Source: Planctomycetota bacterium (lineage in GTDB: Bacteria; Planctomycetota; PLA2; JAEUHO01). From it: a DNA stretch of 5,398 nucleotides. Position numbers and translations under genes: made by a program. The first letter of the stretch is position 1. Every line of letters begins with the position of its first letter. The notes under the pieces were generated by a model that saw only the letters and a program-made list of their open reading frames with translations, did not search any database and was not told where the DNA came from. The stretch spans positions 1 to 5,398 of the forward strand of contig JARGNS010000275.1 in assembly GCA_029213105.1 (NCBI GenBank), in the 5' to 3' direction. Below are positions 1 to 5,398 of the stretch, in pieces.

Positions 1-564
1 CGGGCGCCGTTCGACGGGATGCCCGCCACGCTCGCTCTTGCCGTCGATGACCTCTTCGTTGGCCAGGACAGTGCCCAGGGCCGCGCACCAGTTCACGGGG
101 ACCTCGGCCGTGAAGGCCAGACCCTTCTCATACAGGCGCAGGAAGATCCACTGGGTCCAGCGGTAGTAGTCCGGGTCGGTGGTGTTGATCTCGCGCGACC
201 AGTCGTAGGACCAGCCCATGCGCTGCATCTGGCCCTTGAAGACCTCGATGTTGCGAGCCACCGCATCCCGCGGATGCACCTGGTTCTCGATCGCGAACTG
301 CTCGGCCGGCAAGCCGAACGCGTCCCAACCAGACGGGTGCAGGACGTTGAATCCGCGTTGGCGCGCGTAGCGCGCGAGGACATCGGAGATCGTGTAGTTC
401 TCGACGTGGCCGAGGTGGAGACCGTCCCCGGAGGGGTAGGGGAACATGTCGAGGACGTACTGCTTGGGGCGGTCGTCATCGGTCCCGGTGCGGAAGGCGC
501 CCTCGGCCTCCCAGCGCTGCTGCCAGGTCTTCTCGATCTGCTGGGGTTCGTACCCGCGTGCCAC
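1..564 (-). CDS. leuS: Leucyl-tRNA synthetase, N-terminal 188 residues (cut by window edge)
   Basis: LeuRS charges tRNA-Leu with leucine in the cytoplasm (class I synthetase). The translation from 564 downward begins MARGYEPQQIEKTWQQRWEA, the typical LeuRS opening. It then shows FPYPSG at residues 41-46, the class I HIGH signature as HVGH at 50-53, GWDAFGLPAE at 79-88, GWSYDW at 117-122 and NWC...GTVLANEEV at 158-172, all LeuRS landmarks in the right order and spacing. After NWC the sequence reads AALG: the Pro common at this place is Ala, and there is no second Cys of a CxxC zinc pair, so the zinc form of this insertion is not supported. The GTG start is chosen because the homology begins there and AAGGAGG lies 6 bases upstream (571-577); no ATG fits. 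The editing domain, KMSKS loop and anticodon-binding domain lie beyond position 1. It is transcribed divergently from the glycosyltransferase gene. Identification is very sure; the start is nearly so. Confidence 0.98.
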   Translation of the reverse strand, partial: MARGYEPQQIEKTWQQRWEAEGAFRTGTDDDRPKQYVLDMFPYPSGDGLHLGHVENYTISDVLARYARQRGFNVLHPSGWDAFGLPAEQFAIENQVHPRDAVARNIEVFKGQMQRMGWSYDWSREINTTDPDYYRWTQWIFLRLYEKGLAFTAEVPVNWCAALGTVLANEEVIDGKSERGGHPVERRP

Positions 565-661
565 GGCGGCCTCCTTCGTTCGGATGCAAGCGGAGGATCG
601 TACCTCCAGCGCCGTGTTCGGACGTACCCTTCCACGTCAGGGTTCCCCGGCGGGAGGCGGT
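565..661. promoter_or_regulatory. Divergent spacer between leuS and the glycosyltransferase gene
   Basis: This stretch must hold the promoters of two divergent genes. On the minus strand TACGAT (602-597) matches a sigma-70 -10 box at four of six positions and would put a start near 590, a leader of about 25 bases for leuS. No good -35 box stands 16-18 bases upstream, so the call is weak. The same bases lie inside an inverted repeat, GGAGG (592-596) and CCTCC (603-607) with a 6-base centre, which could be an operator or chance. On the plus strand I see no convincing promoter for the glycosyltransferase. The region is too short for a T-box leader ahead of leuS. Confidence 0.4.
571..577 (-). promoter_or_regulatory. 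Ribosome binding site of leuS
   Basis: Read on the minus strand this is AAGGAGG, an almost full complement of the 16S rRNA 3' end, 6 bases before the GTG at 564-562. It decides the start: the reading frame has no ATG near the beginning of LeuRS homology, so a GTG behind this strong site is the natural choice. Confidence 0.9.
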
Positions 662-674
662 GTGGGCACGGAAG
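652..674 (+). promoter_or_regulatory. Two competing ribosome binding sites for the glycosyltransferase
   Basis: GGGAGG at 652-657 sits 4 bases before an in-frame GTG (662), and GGAAG at 670-674 sits 5 bases before ATG 680. Both starts are therefore plausible and differ by six residues (V-G-T-E-A-I). ATG is preferred as the stronger codon, because homology to ArnT begins only after it. Confidence 0.55.
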
Positions 675-679
675 CGATC

Positions 680-2608
680 ATGAAGCAGGACCGGACCGGG
701 CGCGGCCTCGTGCTCGCGGTCTTCCTCGTCGCCTATGCGGTCCTGGCCTTCGGCACGTGGGAGCGGGACCTGTTCGACGCCGACGAGGGGCGCTACGCGA
801 CGGTGGCCTGGCACATGGCCGTCAGCGGGGACTGGATCACTCCGCGCCTGAACGGCATGGAGTTCATGGACAAGCCGCCGCTTGTCTACTGGGTCCAGGC
901 CGTCCTCTACCAGGGCTTCGGGCGGCATGAGTTCTTCGCGCGCACGCCGACGGTGCTGGCGGGGGCACTGTGGGCCGTGTTCATCTTCCTGTTCGCACGG
1001 GCATGGACGGGGTCGACGCGAACGGGGTGGTATGCCGCCCTGCTCGCGGTGACGAGCGCGGCCGGCATGATCGGCTCCCGGGTGGGCCCCCAGATGGACA
1101 TGCCGTTGGCTGCTGCCGTCGCGGGCGCGCTCTGGGCCGGTTGGTCTGGCATCCAGGGCGGGCGCTGGGGAACACGCATCGGCCTGGGGGTGGCCGTGGG
1201 CTGCGGGCTGCTCATCAAGGGGCCCTTGGTCGTGGCGGTGCCGATGCTCGTGGCGGGTGCGTGGATGCTGGCCGGCCTTCGCTCGCGGGCGGTGTTGCGC
1301 GTGATGTTCTCGCCGCTCTCGTGGGCCGTGGCGCTGCTCATCGCCGCACCGTGGTACGTGCTCGTCGAGCAGGCCAACCCGGGATGGATCCAGCACTTCA
1401 TCGAGTACGAGCACTTCGGCCGCTTCAACGAAGGCGACCATCGCTCGTTCCGCCCGTTCTGGTTCTACGTGCCGATCGCCGTCATCTACATGATGCCGTG
1501 GGCCTCGCTCGCATGGGCGGGCTGGGGCGAGGCCGCCCAGCACGTGCCGTGGTGGCGTCGCGTCGCGGGTCTGGTGACGTGGAGCCCGTGGTCGCCGCAG
1601 CCCTGGGGCGACGTGCTCCCGTCCCTCCAGGAGGACGTGCGCGCGGGGCGTACCGTCACGGCGGGACGGCTGGCCTGGTGCTGGTTCTTCGTCGCCTTCC
1701 TGCTCTACAGCCTGGCCACGCGCAAGCTGTTGAACTACCTGCTGCCCGCGTCCGCGCCGCTGTTCGTGCTGCTCGGCGCGCAGCTCGCACGGCGCCTGCG
1801 CGATGGGCTGTCCTTTCCCTGGCGCGTTCCGCTGCTGGGGGGGCTGCTGTTCGTGGGCGTCGGCGCGTTCACGCTGGCCGGCTTGTGGTTCCCGCTGCAG
1901 ACCGGCCGGTTGCCGAGCGATCTCGAGGCCCCGCGCTGGGCGGGCCTCGGGGGGTGGTTGATCGCGGGGGGACTCGTGCTTTGCACGGCCGTGCTGCTCG
2001 TGCAGGCCATGCGCAAGCGAGCACCGCACGCGCGCGTGGTGCTCCTCCTCCTCGGCAGCATGCTGGCCTGGTGGTGCGTCGATCACGGCATGGCCCGCGT
2101 CGGCCACTTGGGGTCGAGCAAGCGGTTGGCCCTGGCGCTTGAAGCGGAGATCGGTCGGTCTCTCGAGCGCAGCAAGGGCAACATGCCCACGTTCGTGGCC
2201 TTCAAGCGCTATCCCCAGGGCCTGGATTTCTACACAGGCTGGGGGCTCGGCCTGGCCATCGCCGGGGGTACCCCGGAGGCCTCCAGTCAGCGGGAGATCG
2301 TGAAGCGCTACGCGCGCCCGTATCTGCTCACGCGCGACGCCGCCACCGGCCACTGGATGGCACCCGTGTTCGAGGACGCGCCGCAGCGTCCGTTCGGTGT
2401 GCTCTGGCCGCAGGCGCTCTTCGAGGAACGCTGGAAGGGCCGCACCTGGCAGGACGAGAAGGGCCACACACGGCACTCCCAGGTGATCGCCATCGTGCGC
2501 TGGCGTGAGATCGAACCCCTGGGGGCCTACGTGCTCTCGGGGCCCTATGCCGGTGCGGGACGTACCGATCTGTACCTGGTCTCGAACCGGCCCCCCGCGC
2601 AGCGCTGA
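680..2608 (+). CDS. ArnT/PMT-type membrane glycosyltransferase (GT-C fold)
   Basis: A 642-residue polytopic membrane protein resembling ArnT and other PMT-family enzymes, which move a sugar from a polyprenyl-phosphate carrier onto an acceptor on the outer face of the inner membrane. After a first membrane helix (about 10-26) comes DLFDADEGRYA (30-40), then SGDWITPRLNG (49-59) and DKPPLVYW (64-71), closely matching the first extracytoplasmic loop of ArnT with its catalytic acidic residue. QMDMPL (138-143) gives the second conserved acidic site. EHFGRFNEGDHRSFRPFWFY (244-263) corresponds to the ArnT EH..RF...PFWYY region, and RKLLNYLLPASAPL (348-361) to the K..TY.LP motif. About 12-13 helices end near 468; residues 470-642 form a soluble tail. 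It is about 90 residues longer than E. coli ArnT (550), partly through a Trp/Pro-rich loop at 285-330. ATG 680 has GGAAG 5 bases upstream; an in-frame GTG at 662 behind GGGAGG (4-base spacer) would add six residues. Acceptor and sugar are unknown, and no arn genes are visible, so arnT is not assigned. Family is sure; exact function is open. Confidence 0.92.
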   Translation: MKQDRTGRGLVLAVFLVAYAVLAFGTWERDLFDADEGRYATVAWHMAVSGDWITPRLNGMEFMDKPPLVYWVQAVLYQGFGRHEFFARTPTVLAGALWAVFIFLFARAWTGSTRTGWYAALLAVTSAAGMIGSRVGPQMDMPLAAAVAGALWAGWSGIQGGRWGTRIGLGVAVGCGLLIKGPLVVAVPMLVAGAWMLAGLRSRAVLRVMFSPLSWAVALLIAAPWYVLVEQANPGWIQHFIEYEHFGRFNEGDHRSFRPFWFYVPIAVIYMMPWASLAWAGWGEAAQHVPWWRRVAGLVTWSPWSPQPWGDVLPSLQEDVRAGRTVTAGRLAWCWFFVAFLLYSLATRKLLNYLLPASAPLFVLLGAQLARRLRDGLSFPWRVPLLGGLLFVGVGAFTLAGLWFPLQTGRLPSDLEAPRWAGLGGWLIAGGLVLCTAVLLVQAMRKRAPHARVVLLLLGSMLAWWCVDHGMARVGHLGSSKRLALALEAEIGRSLERSKGNMPTFVAFKRYPQGLDFYTGWGLGLAIAGGTPEASSQREIVKRYARPYLLTRDAATGHWMAPVFEDAPQRPFGVLWPQALFEERWKGRTWQDEKGHTRHSQVIAIVRWREIEPLGAYVLSGPYAGAGRTDLYLVSNRPPAQR

Positions 2609-2622
2609 CGCCGGGCGTGGGT

Positions 2623-2637
2623 GCGGGGAAGCCCCGC
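2623..2637 (+). terminator. Possible weak terminator or 3'-end hairpin of the glycosyltransferase gene
   Basis: A perfect 6-bp G+C stem (GCGGGG/CCCCGC) with a three-base loop lies just behind the glycosyltransferase stop codon. Two more G:C pairs can form beyond one mismatch. The lack of a following T run argues against a classical intrinsic terminator, though many high-GC bacteria have such T-less hairpins after genes. Confidence 0.35.
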
Positions 2638-2740
2638 CCGCCCTGACACGTTGCACTGCTGCCCGAACGCAGGGGGCTGAGGAACGGCTGTGGCCGTCCC
2701 TTGCCCTGCACCGCACTTCGCCGGACCATTCCGCCTCCCC

Positions 2741-2745
2741 AGGAG
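2741..2745 (+). promoter_or_regulatory. Ribosome binding site deciding the start of the 155-residue protein
   Basis: AGGAG lies 9 bases before ATG 2755. This favours 2755 over the in-frame ATG 2701, which has only a CCGTCCCTTG context and would put 18 extra residues in front of the basic N-terminus of a membrane anchor. Confidence 0.7.
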
Positions 2746-2754
2746 CCCCGCCCG

Positions 2755-3222
2755 ATGACCGATCGACCGCGTACCGGCATGCGTCGCGCCTACCGCGCGT
2801 TCGTCCTCGGCGTCCTGGTGGGCTGCGTGCTGCTCATCCCGCTGGTGCTGTGGGAACGGGCCGCGACGGAGGAGGCCATCGTCCTCGTGGATGCGCGACT
2901 ACCGCTGCGTTCCGAGGGCCTGGTCATCCCCTTCACGGTTGCGACGGACACGACCGTGCGCATCGATCTGCATCTGCCCGCGATGCTGGAGAGCGACGTG
3001 GTGGTGGGACCGCTCTACCTTGCCCTTCGACCGGATCTCGTGCTGGAGCCGGAGCCGCGGGAGGACCGGGTGCATCACATCCACGGATGCGAGACGGCGC
3101 CCTTCGAGGAAGCCTTCGCCAAGCCCGGGGCGTATGCGATCCGCATTCCGCCGATCCCGACGGCCATGGGCATGGAATCCGAGATGTTCGTCGAGGTGCG
3201 CATCACCGTGCCGGCGCGCTGA
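2755..3222 (+). CDS. Unrecognised single-pass membrane protein with extracytoplasmic domain
   Basis: I do not recognise this 155-residue protein. A short basic N-terminus (several Arg before residue 15) precedes one hydrophobic segment at about 15-33 (AFVLGVLVGCVLLIPLVLW), which fits an uncleaved signal anchor with the rest outside the cytoplasm. I see no proper lipobox: Cys24 lies inside the helix. Residues 40-155 alternate in hydrophobicity (for example VPF-like IPFTVA at 58-63, TTVRIDLHL at 66-74, AYAIRI at 126-131, MFVEVRITV at 144-152), suggesting a small beta-sandwich. HHIHGC at 107-112 clusters three His and one Cys, and Met138, Met140 and Met144 lie close together, so metal binding is conceivable but untested. 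ATG 2755 is chosen because AGGAG (2741-2745) stands 9 bases upstream; an earlier in-frame ATG at 2701 lacks such a site. It lies downstream of the glycosyltransferase on the same strand and converges on the ABC operon. A real gene is likely; its role is unknown. Confidence 0.75.
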   Translation: MTDRPRTGMRRAYRAFVLGVLVGCVLLIPLVLWERAATEEAIVLVDARLPLRSEGLVIPFTVATDTTVRIDLHLPAMLESDVVVGPLYLALRPDLVLEPEPREDRVHHIHGCETAPFEEAFAKPGAYAIRIPPIPTAMGMESEMFVEVRITVPAR

Positions 3223-3235
3223 GCGGGCCGGGGCG

Positions 3236-4507
3236 CTACTCGCGCCGCAGGGCCTCGACCGGATCGAGGTCGGCCGCCCGTGCCGCCGGGTAGAGCCCGA
3301 ACACGATGCCGACCAGGCCACTGATCGAGAACGCGAGGATGAGCGAGAACGGCGTGATCACCGTCGCCATGCCGGCCAGCCAGGTGACGAGCATGGGCAC
3401 GAGGACGCCGAGACCCAGGCCGATGAGGCCGCCGGTGACCGAGAGCAGGATGGTCTCGGCCAGGAACTGACTGACGATGTTCGAGCGGCGTGCGCCGAGC
3501 GCGCGGCGAATGCCGATCTCGCGCGTGCGCTCGACGACGGTGGCGAGCATGATGTTCATGATGCCGATGCCACCAACGAGGAGCGAGATGGCCCCGCTGC
3601 ACGCGAGCCCGATGCTCAAGATGCGCTTGCTCTCCTTGGCCTGACGGATGAGCTCCTGGGGCACGGTGATGCGCACGTCCCCGTCCGGGTGCCGCACGGA
3701 TACGAAGGACCGCAGGGCGGCGCCCACGCGGGAGACGACCTCTTCGCTGCTCTCCGTGGCTTCCACCGTGATGCGATGGAGTTGGACATTCTCGTACGAG
3801 CGCGAGCCGCTGGTGACGTGACGGATTCGGTCGCCGTGGCGCTCCCGCATCGTCTCGAGCGGAATGAACACGGCGTTGTCGGATTCGCCACCCATGCCGC
3901 CGGTTCCGCCCGTGCCTTCCCCGCGTTCGGCCAGCAGCCCGATCACGCGGTAGTAGTGCTTGCCGGCACGCAGCTCCTGGCCGACGGGATCGACGGAGAG
4001 GAAGAGCTTGCGGGCAATGGCGTCGCCCAGCACGCAGACCGCCATGCGGGCGTGTCCGTCGGAGGGCGTGAGGAAGCGCCCGGAGACCAGCCGGAGGTTC
4101 GCGACATCGGCGTAGGCCGCCGTCGTCCCCATGACCTTGGTGGCCACCTCACGCTCACCGAAGCGCGCGCGTACCGGGATATCACGCCGCGGCACGGCGC
4201 GGCGGATCTCGGGGATCGTCTCGAGGATGCCCTCGAGGTCCTTGCGCAGGAGGCCGTAGCGCAGGATGCGACTACGCGACTCGCCGGCCTCGTCGGACTG
4301 CGGCGGCTTCACGCTCGCCAGCAGCAGGTTGCTCGTGCCGAGCTTGCGGAAGCGTTCCTCGGCCTCGCGGCTGGCGCCCTCGCCGATGGCCAGCATGGCG
4401 ACCACGCTGCCCACGCCGAGGATGATGCCGGAGAGCGTGAGCAGGGAGCGCAGCCGGTGCATCCACAGGCTCTTCCACGCGAGGCTTACGAGGCGGCGTC
4501 CGGTCAT
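3236..4507 (-). CDS. MacB/FtsX-type ABC transporter permease
   Basis: The 423-residue membrane subunit of a type VII (MacB-like) ABC transporter. Such proteins pass force from a cytoplasmic ATPase to a periplasmic domain to drive export of peptides, lipoproteins or drugs from the periplasm or outer leaflet, often with an adaptor. Helix 1 spans about 21-43 with the family pattern RSLLTLSGIILGVGSVVAML. The extracytoplasmic MacB_PCD domain runs about 45-290 and includes DVANLRLVSGRFLT (134-147), a usual landmark. Helices 2-4 lie near 297-322, 350-376 and 388-408. The FtsX domain shows ERTREIGIRRALGARRSNIV (326-345) and ends GLYPAARAADLDPVEALRRE (404-423), both classic. A glycine-rich stretch (GEGTGGTGGMGG, 196-207) replaces a short loop in the periplasmic domain. 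Unlike E. coli MacB there is no fused ATPase; that is the gene just upstream, whose TGA overlaps this ATG (ATGA at 4507-4504). GAGGAG at 4521-4516 is 8 bases before the start. Family is sure; the substrate cannot be read, and macB is withheld because LolE-, MacB- and antimicrobial-peptide-type exporters look alike. Confidence 0.95.
   Translation of the reverse strand: MTGRRLVSLAWKSLWMHRLRSLLTLSGIILGVGSVVAMLAIGEGASREAEERFRKLGTSNLLLASVKPPQSDEAGESRSRILRYGLLRKDLEGILETIPEIRRAVPRRDIPVRARFGEREVATKVMGTTAAYADVANLRLVSGRFLTPSDGHARMAVCVLGDAIARKLFLSVDPVGQELRAGKHYYRVIGLLAERGEGTGGTGGMGGESDNAVFIPLETMRERHGDRIRHVTSGSRSYENVQLHRITVEATESSEEVVSRVGAALRSFVSVRHPDGDVRITVPQELIRQAKESKRILSIGLACSGAISLLVGGIGIMNIMLATVVERTREIGIRRALGARRSNIVSQFLAETILLSVTGGLIGLGLGVLVPMLVTWLAGMATVITPFSLILAFSISGLVGIVFGLYPAARAADLDPVEALRRE
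4504..4507 (-). promoter_or_regulatory. ATGA stop/start overlap coupling ATPase and permease
   Basis: On the minus strand ATGA holds the permease start (ATG, 4507-4505) and the ATPase stop (TGA, 4506-4504). With GAGGAG 8 bases before the ATG, ribosomes finishing the ATPase can restart on the permease, which fits a fixed ratio of the two transporter halves. Confidence 0.85.
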
Positions 4508-5238
4508 GACGCACGCTCCTCGATGCGCTGGACCTTGCCGTCGAGCATGTGGATCGTCCGGTCCGCGCGCGCGGCGACCTTCGGATCATGGGTCACGATG
4601 ATCAGCGTGCGTCCCTGTGCGTGCAGTTCGTCGAGCAGGGAGAGGATCTCGAGTCCGGTCTTCGAGTCGAGGTTTCCCGTGGGTTCATCGGCGAGCAGAA
4701 CCACCGGATCGTTGGCCAAGGCACGCGCGATGGCCACACGCTGCTGTTGGCCGCCGGATAGCTCCGTGGGGCGGTGATCGAGGCGGTCTCCGAGGCCCAT
4801 GCGCTCGGCGAGGCGCGTCGCACGCACCCGTGCCTCGCCGGGGGAGACGCCGCCGTACTCCATCGGCACTTCCACGTTCTCGAGCACCGTGAGGTGGGGG
4901 ATGAGGTTGTACGCCTGGAACACGAAGCCGAGCCGGCGGTTGCGCTCGCCGCTGAGATTGTCGTCGTCGAGATCGGAGACGTCGCGGCCCGCGAGGATGT
5001 ACTGCCCATCGGTCGGGCGGTCGAGGCAGCCGAGGATGTTGAGCATGGTGGACTTGCCGGAGCCCGACGCCCCCATGATCGCCGTGTAGCTGCCTTCGAG
5101 GAACTGGATGTCGATGCCGTCCAGTGCACGGACCTTCGTGGGGCCCATCTGGTAGATGCGCGTGGCGCCGCGCAGCTCGGCCACGACGGTCGAGCGGGGG
5201 GCCCGCGGGGCGGGAGCGGTCGGGTCGGTGGCCGTCAT
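4504..5238 (-). CDS. LolD/MacB-type ABC transporter ATPase
   Basis: A complete 244-residue ATPase subunit that powers the permease encoded directly after it. All motifs are intact: Walker A GASGSGKST (56-64), Q-loop Gln108 in FVFQAYNL, signature LSGGQQQR (160-167), Walker B VVLLADEP (179-186), D-loop GNLD (188-191) and H-loop His217 in IIVTHD. FVFQAYNLIPHLTVLENVEVPM (105-126), DEPTGNLDS and the ERNRRLG stretch are typical of the LolD/MacB/FtsE branch, which pairs with MacB- or FtsX-type permeases rather than six-helix exporters. The first 17 or so residues are a Pro/Ala/Thr-rich tail outside the ATPase fold. ATG 5238 is supported by GGAG (5248-5245) 6 bases upstream. The stop overlaps the permease start (ATGA), so translational coupling and equal output are likely. 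It follows the cut gene at the right edge by 11 bases, implying one operon. Family and pairing are very sure; the exported substrate is unknown. Confidence 0.97.
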   Translation of the reverse strand: MTATDPTAPAPRAPRSTVVAELRGATRIYQMGPTKVRALDGIDIQFLEGSYTAIMGASGSGKSTMLNILGCLDRPTDGQYILAGRDVSDLDDDNLSGERNRRLGFVFQAYNLIPHLTVLENVEVPMEYGGVSPGEARVRATRLAERMGLGDRLDHRPTELSGGQQQRVAIARALANDPVVLLADEPTGNLDSKTGLEILSLLDELHAQGRTLIIVTHDPKVAARADRTIHMLDGKVQRIEERAS

Positions 5239-5249
5239 GCCCGACTCCG

Positions 5250-5398
5250 TCAGCGGCCGGCGTCGGCGGAGGCGTTCGCCTTGGGCTTGCGGGCCCCGCC
5301 GCGGTTGGCTCGGCTGCGCGCCTTGCGCGGGCCCTTGCTCACGCCGGCGGGGGCTTTCTCCGCGCCCGGGCGCCCGGGCGTTGCGGCTTCCGCGTCCC
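5250..5398 (-). CDS. C-terminal end of an unidentified protein with basic low-complexity tail (cut by window edge)
   Basis: The frame is open from the window edge to a TGA at 5252-5250, giving 48 complete codons. The peptide ends GARKPKANASADAGR. It holds 13 Ala, 7 Arg, 5 Lys and only 4 acidic residues, with Pro and Gly in between: a disordered, basic tail with no recognisable domain. It ends 11 bases before the ATPase start, so it is probably the first or an earlier gene of the same operon. In many genomes the gene before a MacB-type ATPase encodes a periplasmic HlyD/MacA-like adaptor, and that is the leading guess from position. The basic tail is not specific to adaptors, and would also suit a nucleic-acid-binding protein. 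That it is coding is inferred from the open frame, high G/C in third positions and operon spacing; identity is unknown. Confidence 0.6.
   Translation of the reverse strand, partial: DAEAATPGRPGAEKAPAGVSKGPRKARSRANRGGARKPKANASADAGR
5364..5379. repeat. Tandem GCCCGGGC palindrome pair
   Basis: Two copies of the palindrome GCCCGGGC lie back to back inside the cut gene at the right edge, where they encode the PGRPG part of its tail. The repeat is plain in the sequence, but in such G+C-rich coding DNA it is most likely a by-product of Pro/Gly/Arg codons. Confidence 0.4.

Larger units (their letters stand above)
2609..2754. other. Intergenic region with two G+C-rich hairpins
   Basis: No gene is seen in these 146 bases. 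Hairpin one has a 6-bp stem, GCGGGG (2623-2628) with CCCCGC (2632-2637) and an AAG loop, starting 15 bases after the glycosyltransferase stop; it has no T tract. Hairpin two has a stem ACGGC (2684-2688) with GCCGT (2693-2697), extended by two G:C pairs across a bulged A at 2683, and is followed by CCCTT. Either could slow or end transcription from the upstream gene or protect the mRNA end, but neither is a standard intrinsic terminator. The rest presumably carries the leader, and perhaps the promoter, of the 155-residue protein; I see no clear -35/-10 pair. Confidence 0.6.

Noticed and set aside
565..661. T-box or leader-peptide control of leuS
   Set aside because: The spacer to the divergent gene is under 100 bases, and I see neither a T-box sequence nor a leucine-rich leader frame.
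446..679. N-terminal extension of the glycosyltransferase frame to an ATG at 446
   Set aside because: The extra 78 residues overlap the leuS start antisense, lack a ribosome binding site and have no homology. The ArnT-like sequence and the first helix begin after 680.
19..930. A 303-codon plus-strand open frame over leuS and into the glycosyltransferase
   Set aside because: It is antisense to a clear LeuRS sequence and then out of frame with the glycosyltransferase.
970..2142. A 390-codon plus-strand open frame inside the glycosyltransferase
   Set aside because: It is the +1 shadow: Arg/Ala/Gly-rich, with no hydrophobic periodicity.
476..2716. A 746-codon open frame on the minus strand opposite the glycosyltransferase
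   Set aside because: Its translation is rich in Arg, His, Pro and Gln with no membrane helices or known motifs, as expected for the complement of a high-GC gene. The plus-strand frame has clear ArnT/PMT motifs.
2609..2754. Riboswitch or small RNA between the glycosyltransferase and the orphan gene
   Set aside because: The spacer has hairpins but no conserved riboswitch core that I can recognise. Ordinary 3'-end structure explains it more simply.
2891..4777. A 628-codon open frame on the plus strand opposite the permease and part of the ATPase
   Set aside because: It crosses three real genes, is full of Asp/Glu/Arg/His low-complexity sequence, and lies antisense to intact MacB/FtsX and ABC motifs. 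It is a high-GC shadow.
1..5398. Mobile element, CRISPR, toxin-antitoxin or phage-defence system
   Set aside because: There is no transposase, integrase, terminal inverted repeat pair, spaced repeat array, or nuclease/toxin-like gene anywhere in the window.

Overview
This is a G+C-rich bacterial window (about two thirds or more G+C by eye, with G/C strongly favoured at third codon positions). It carries six protein-coding genes, two of them cut by the window edges. I see no rRNA, tRNA, CRISPR array, insertion sequence or phage gene. The content looks like an ordinary chromosomal segment of a Gram-negative-type, high-GC bacterium. The separately encoded MacB-like permease and the style of its extracytoplasmic domain remind me of Planctomycetota-like genomes, but no marker here settles the taxonomy.

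Layout from left to right. (1) Positions 1-564, minus strand: the first 188 codons of leucyl-tRNA synthetase, starting at a GTG behind a strong AAGGAGG ribosome binding site. (2) A divergent spacer of about 100 bases, holding a small GGAGG/CCTCC inverted repeat and a weak candidate promoter for leuS. (3) Positions 680-2608, plus strand: a polytopic membrane glycosyltransferase of the ArnT/PMT type. (4) A spacer of about 146 bases with two G+C-rich hairpins. (5) Positions 2755-3222, plus strand: a 155-residue single-pass membrane protein with an extracytoplasmic, probably beta-rich domain that I do not recognise. (6) Converging on it with 13 bases between, a minus-strand operon read from the right edge: the end of an unidentified protein with a basic Ala/Arg/Lys/Pro tail, then a LolD/MacB-type ABC ATPase (5238-4504), then its MacB/FtsX-type permease (4507-3236). 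The ATPase and permease overlap by an ATGA stop/start.

How the genes work together: the ATPase and permease are almost certainly the two halves of one type VII ABC transporter. The cut upstream gene sits where an adaptor protein is often found, but its visible end does not identify it. The glycosyltransferase, the small membrane protein and the transporter all act at the cell envelope; a shared role is possible but not shown. LeuRS is an unrelated housekeeping gene. I found no convincing evidence of a new multi-gene system. The most interesting unknown is the 155-residue protein with its HHIHGC cluster.
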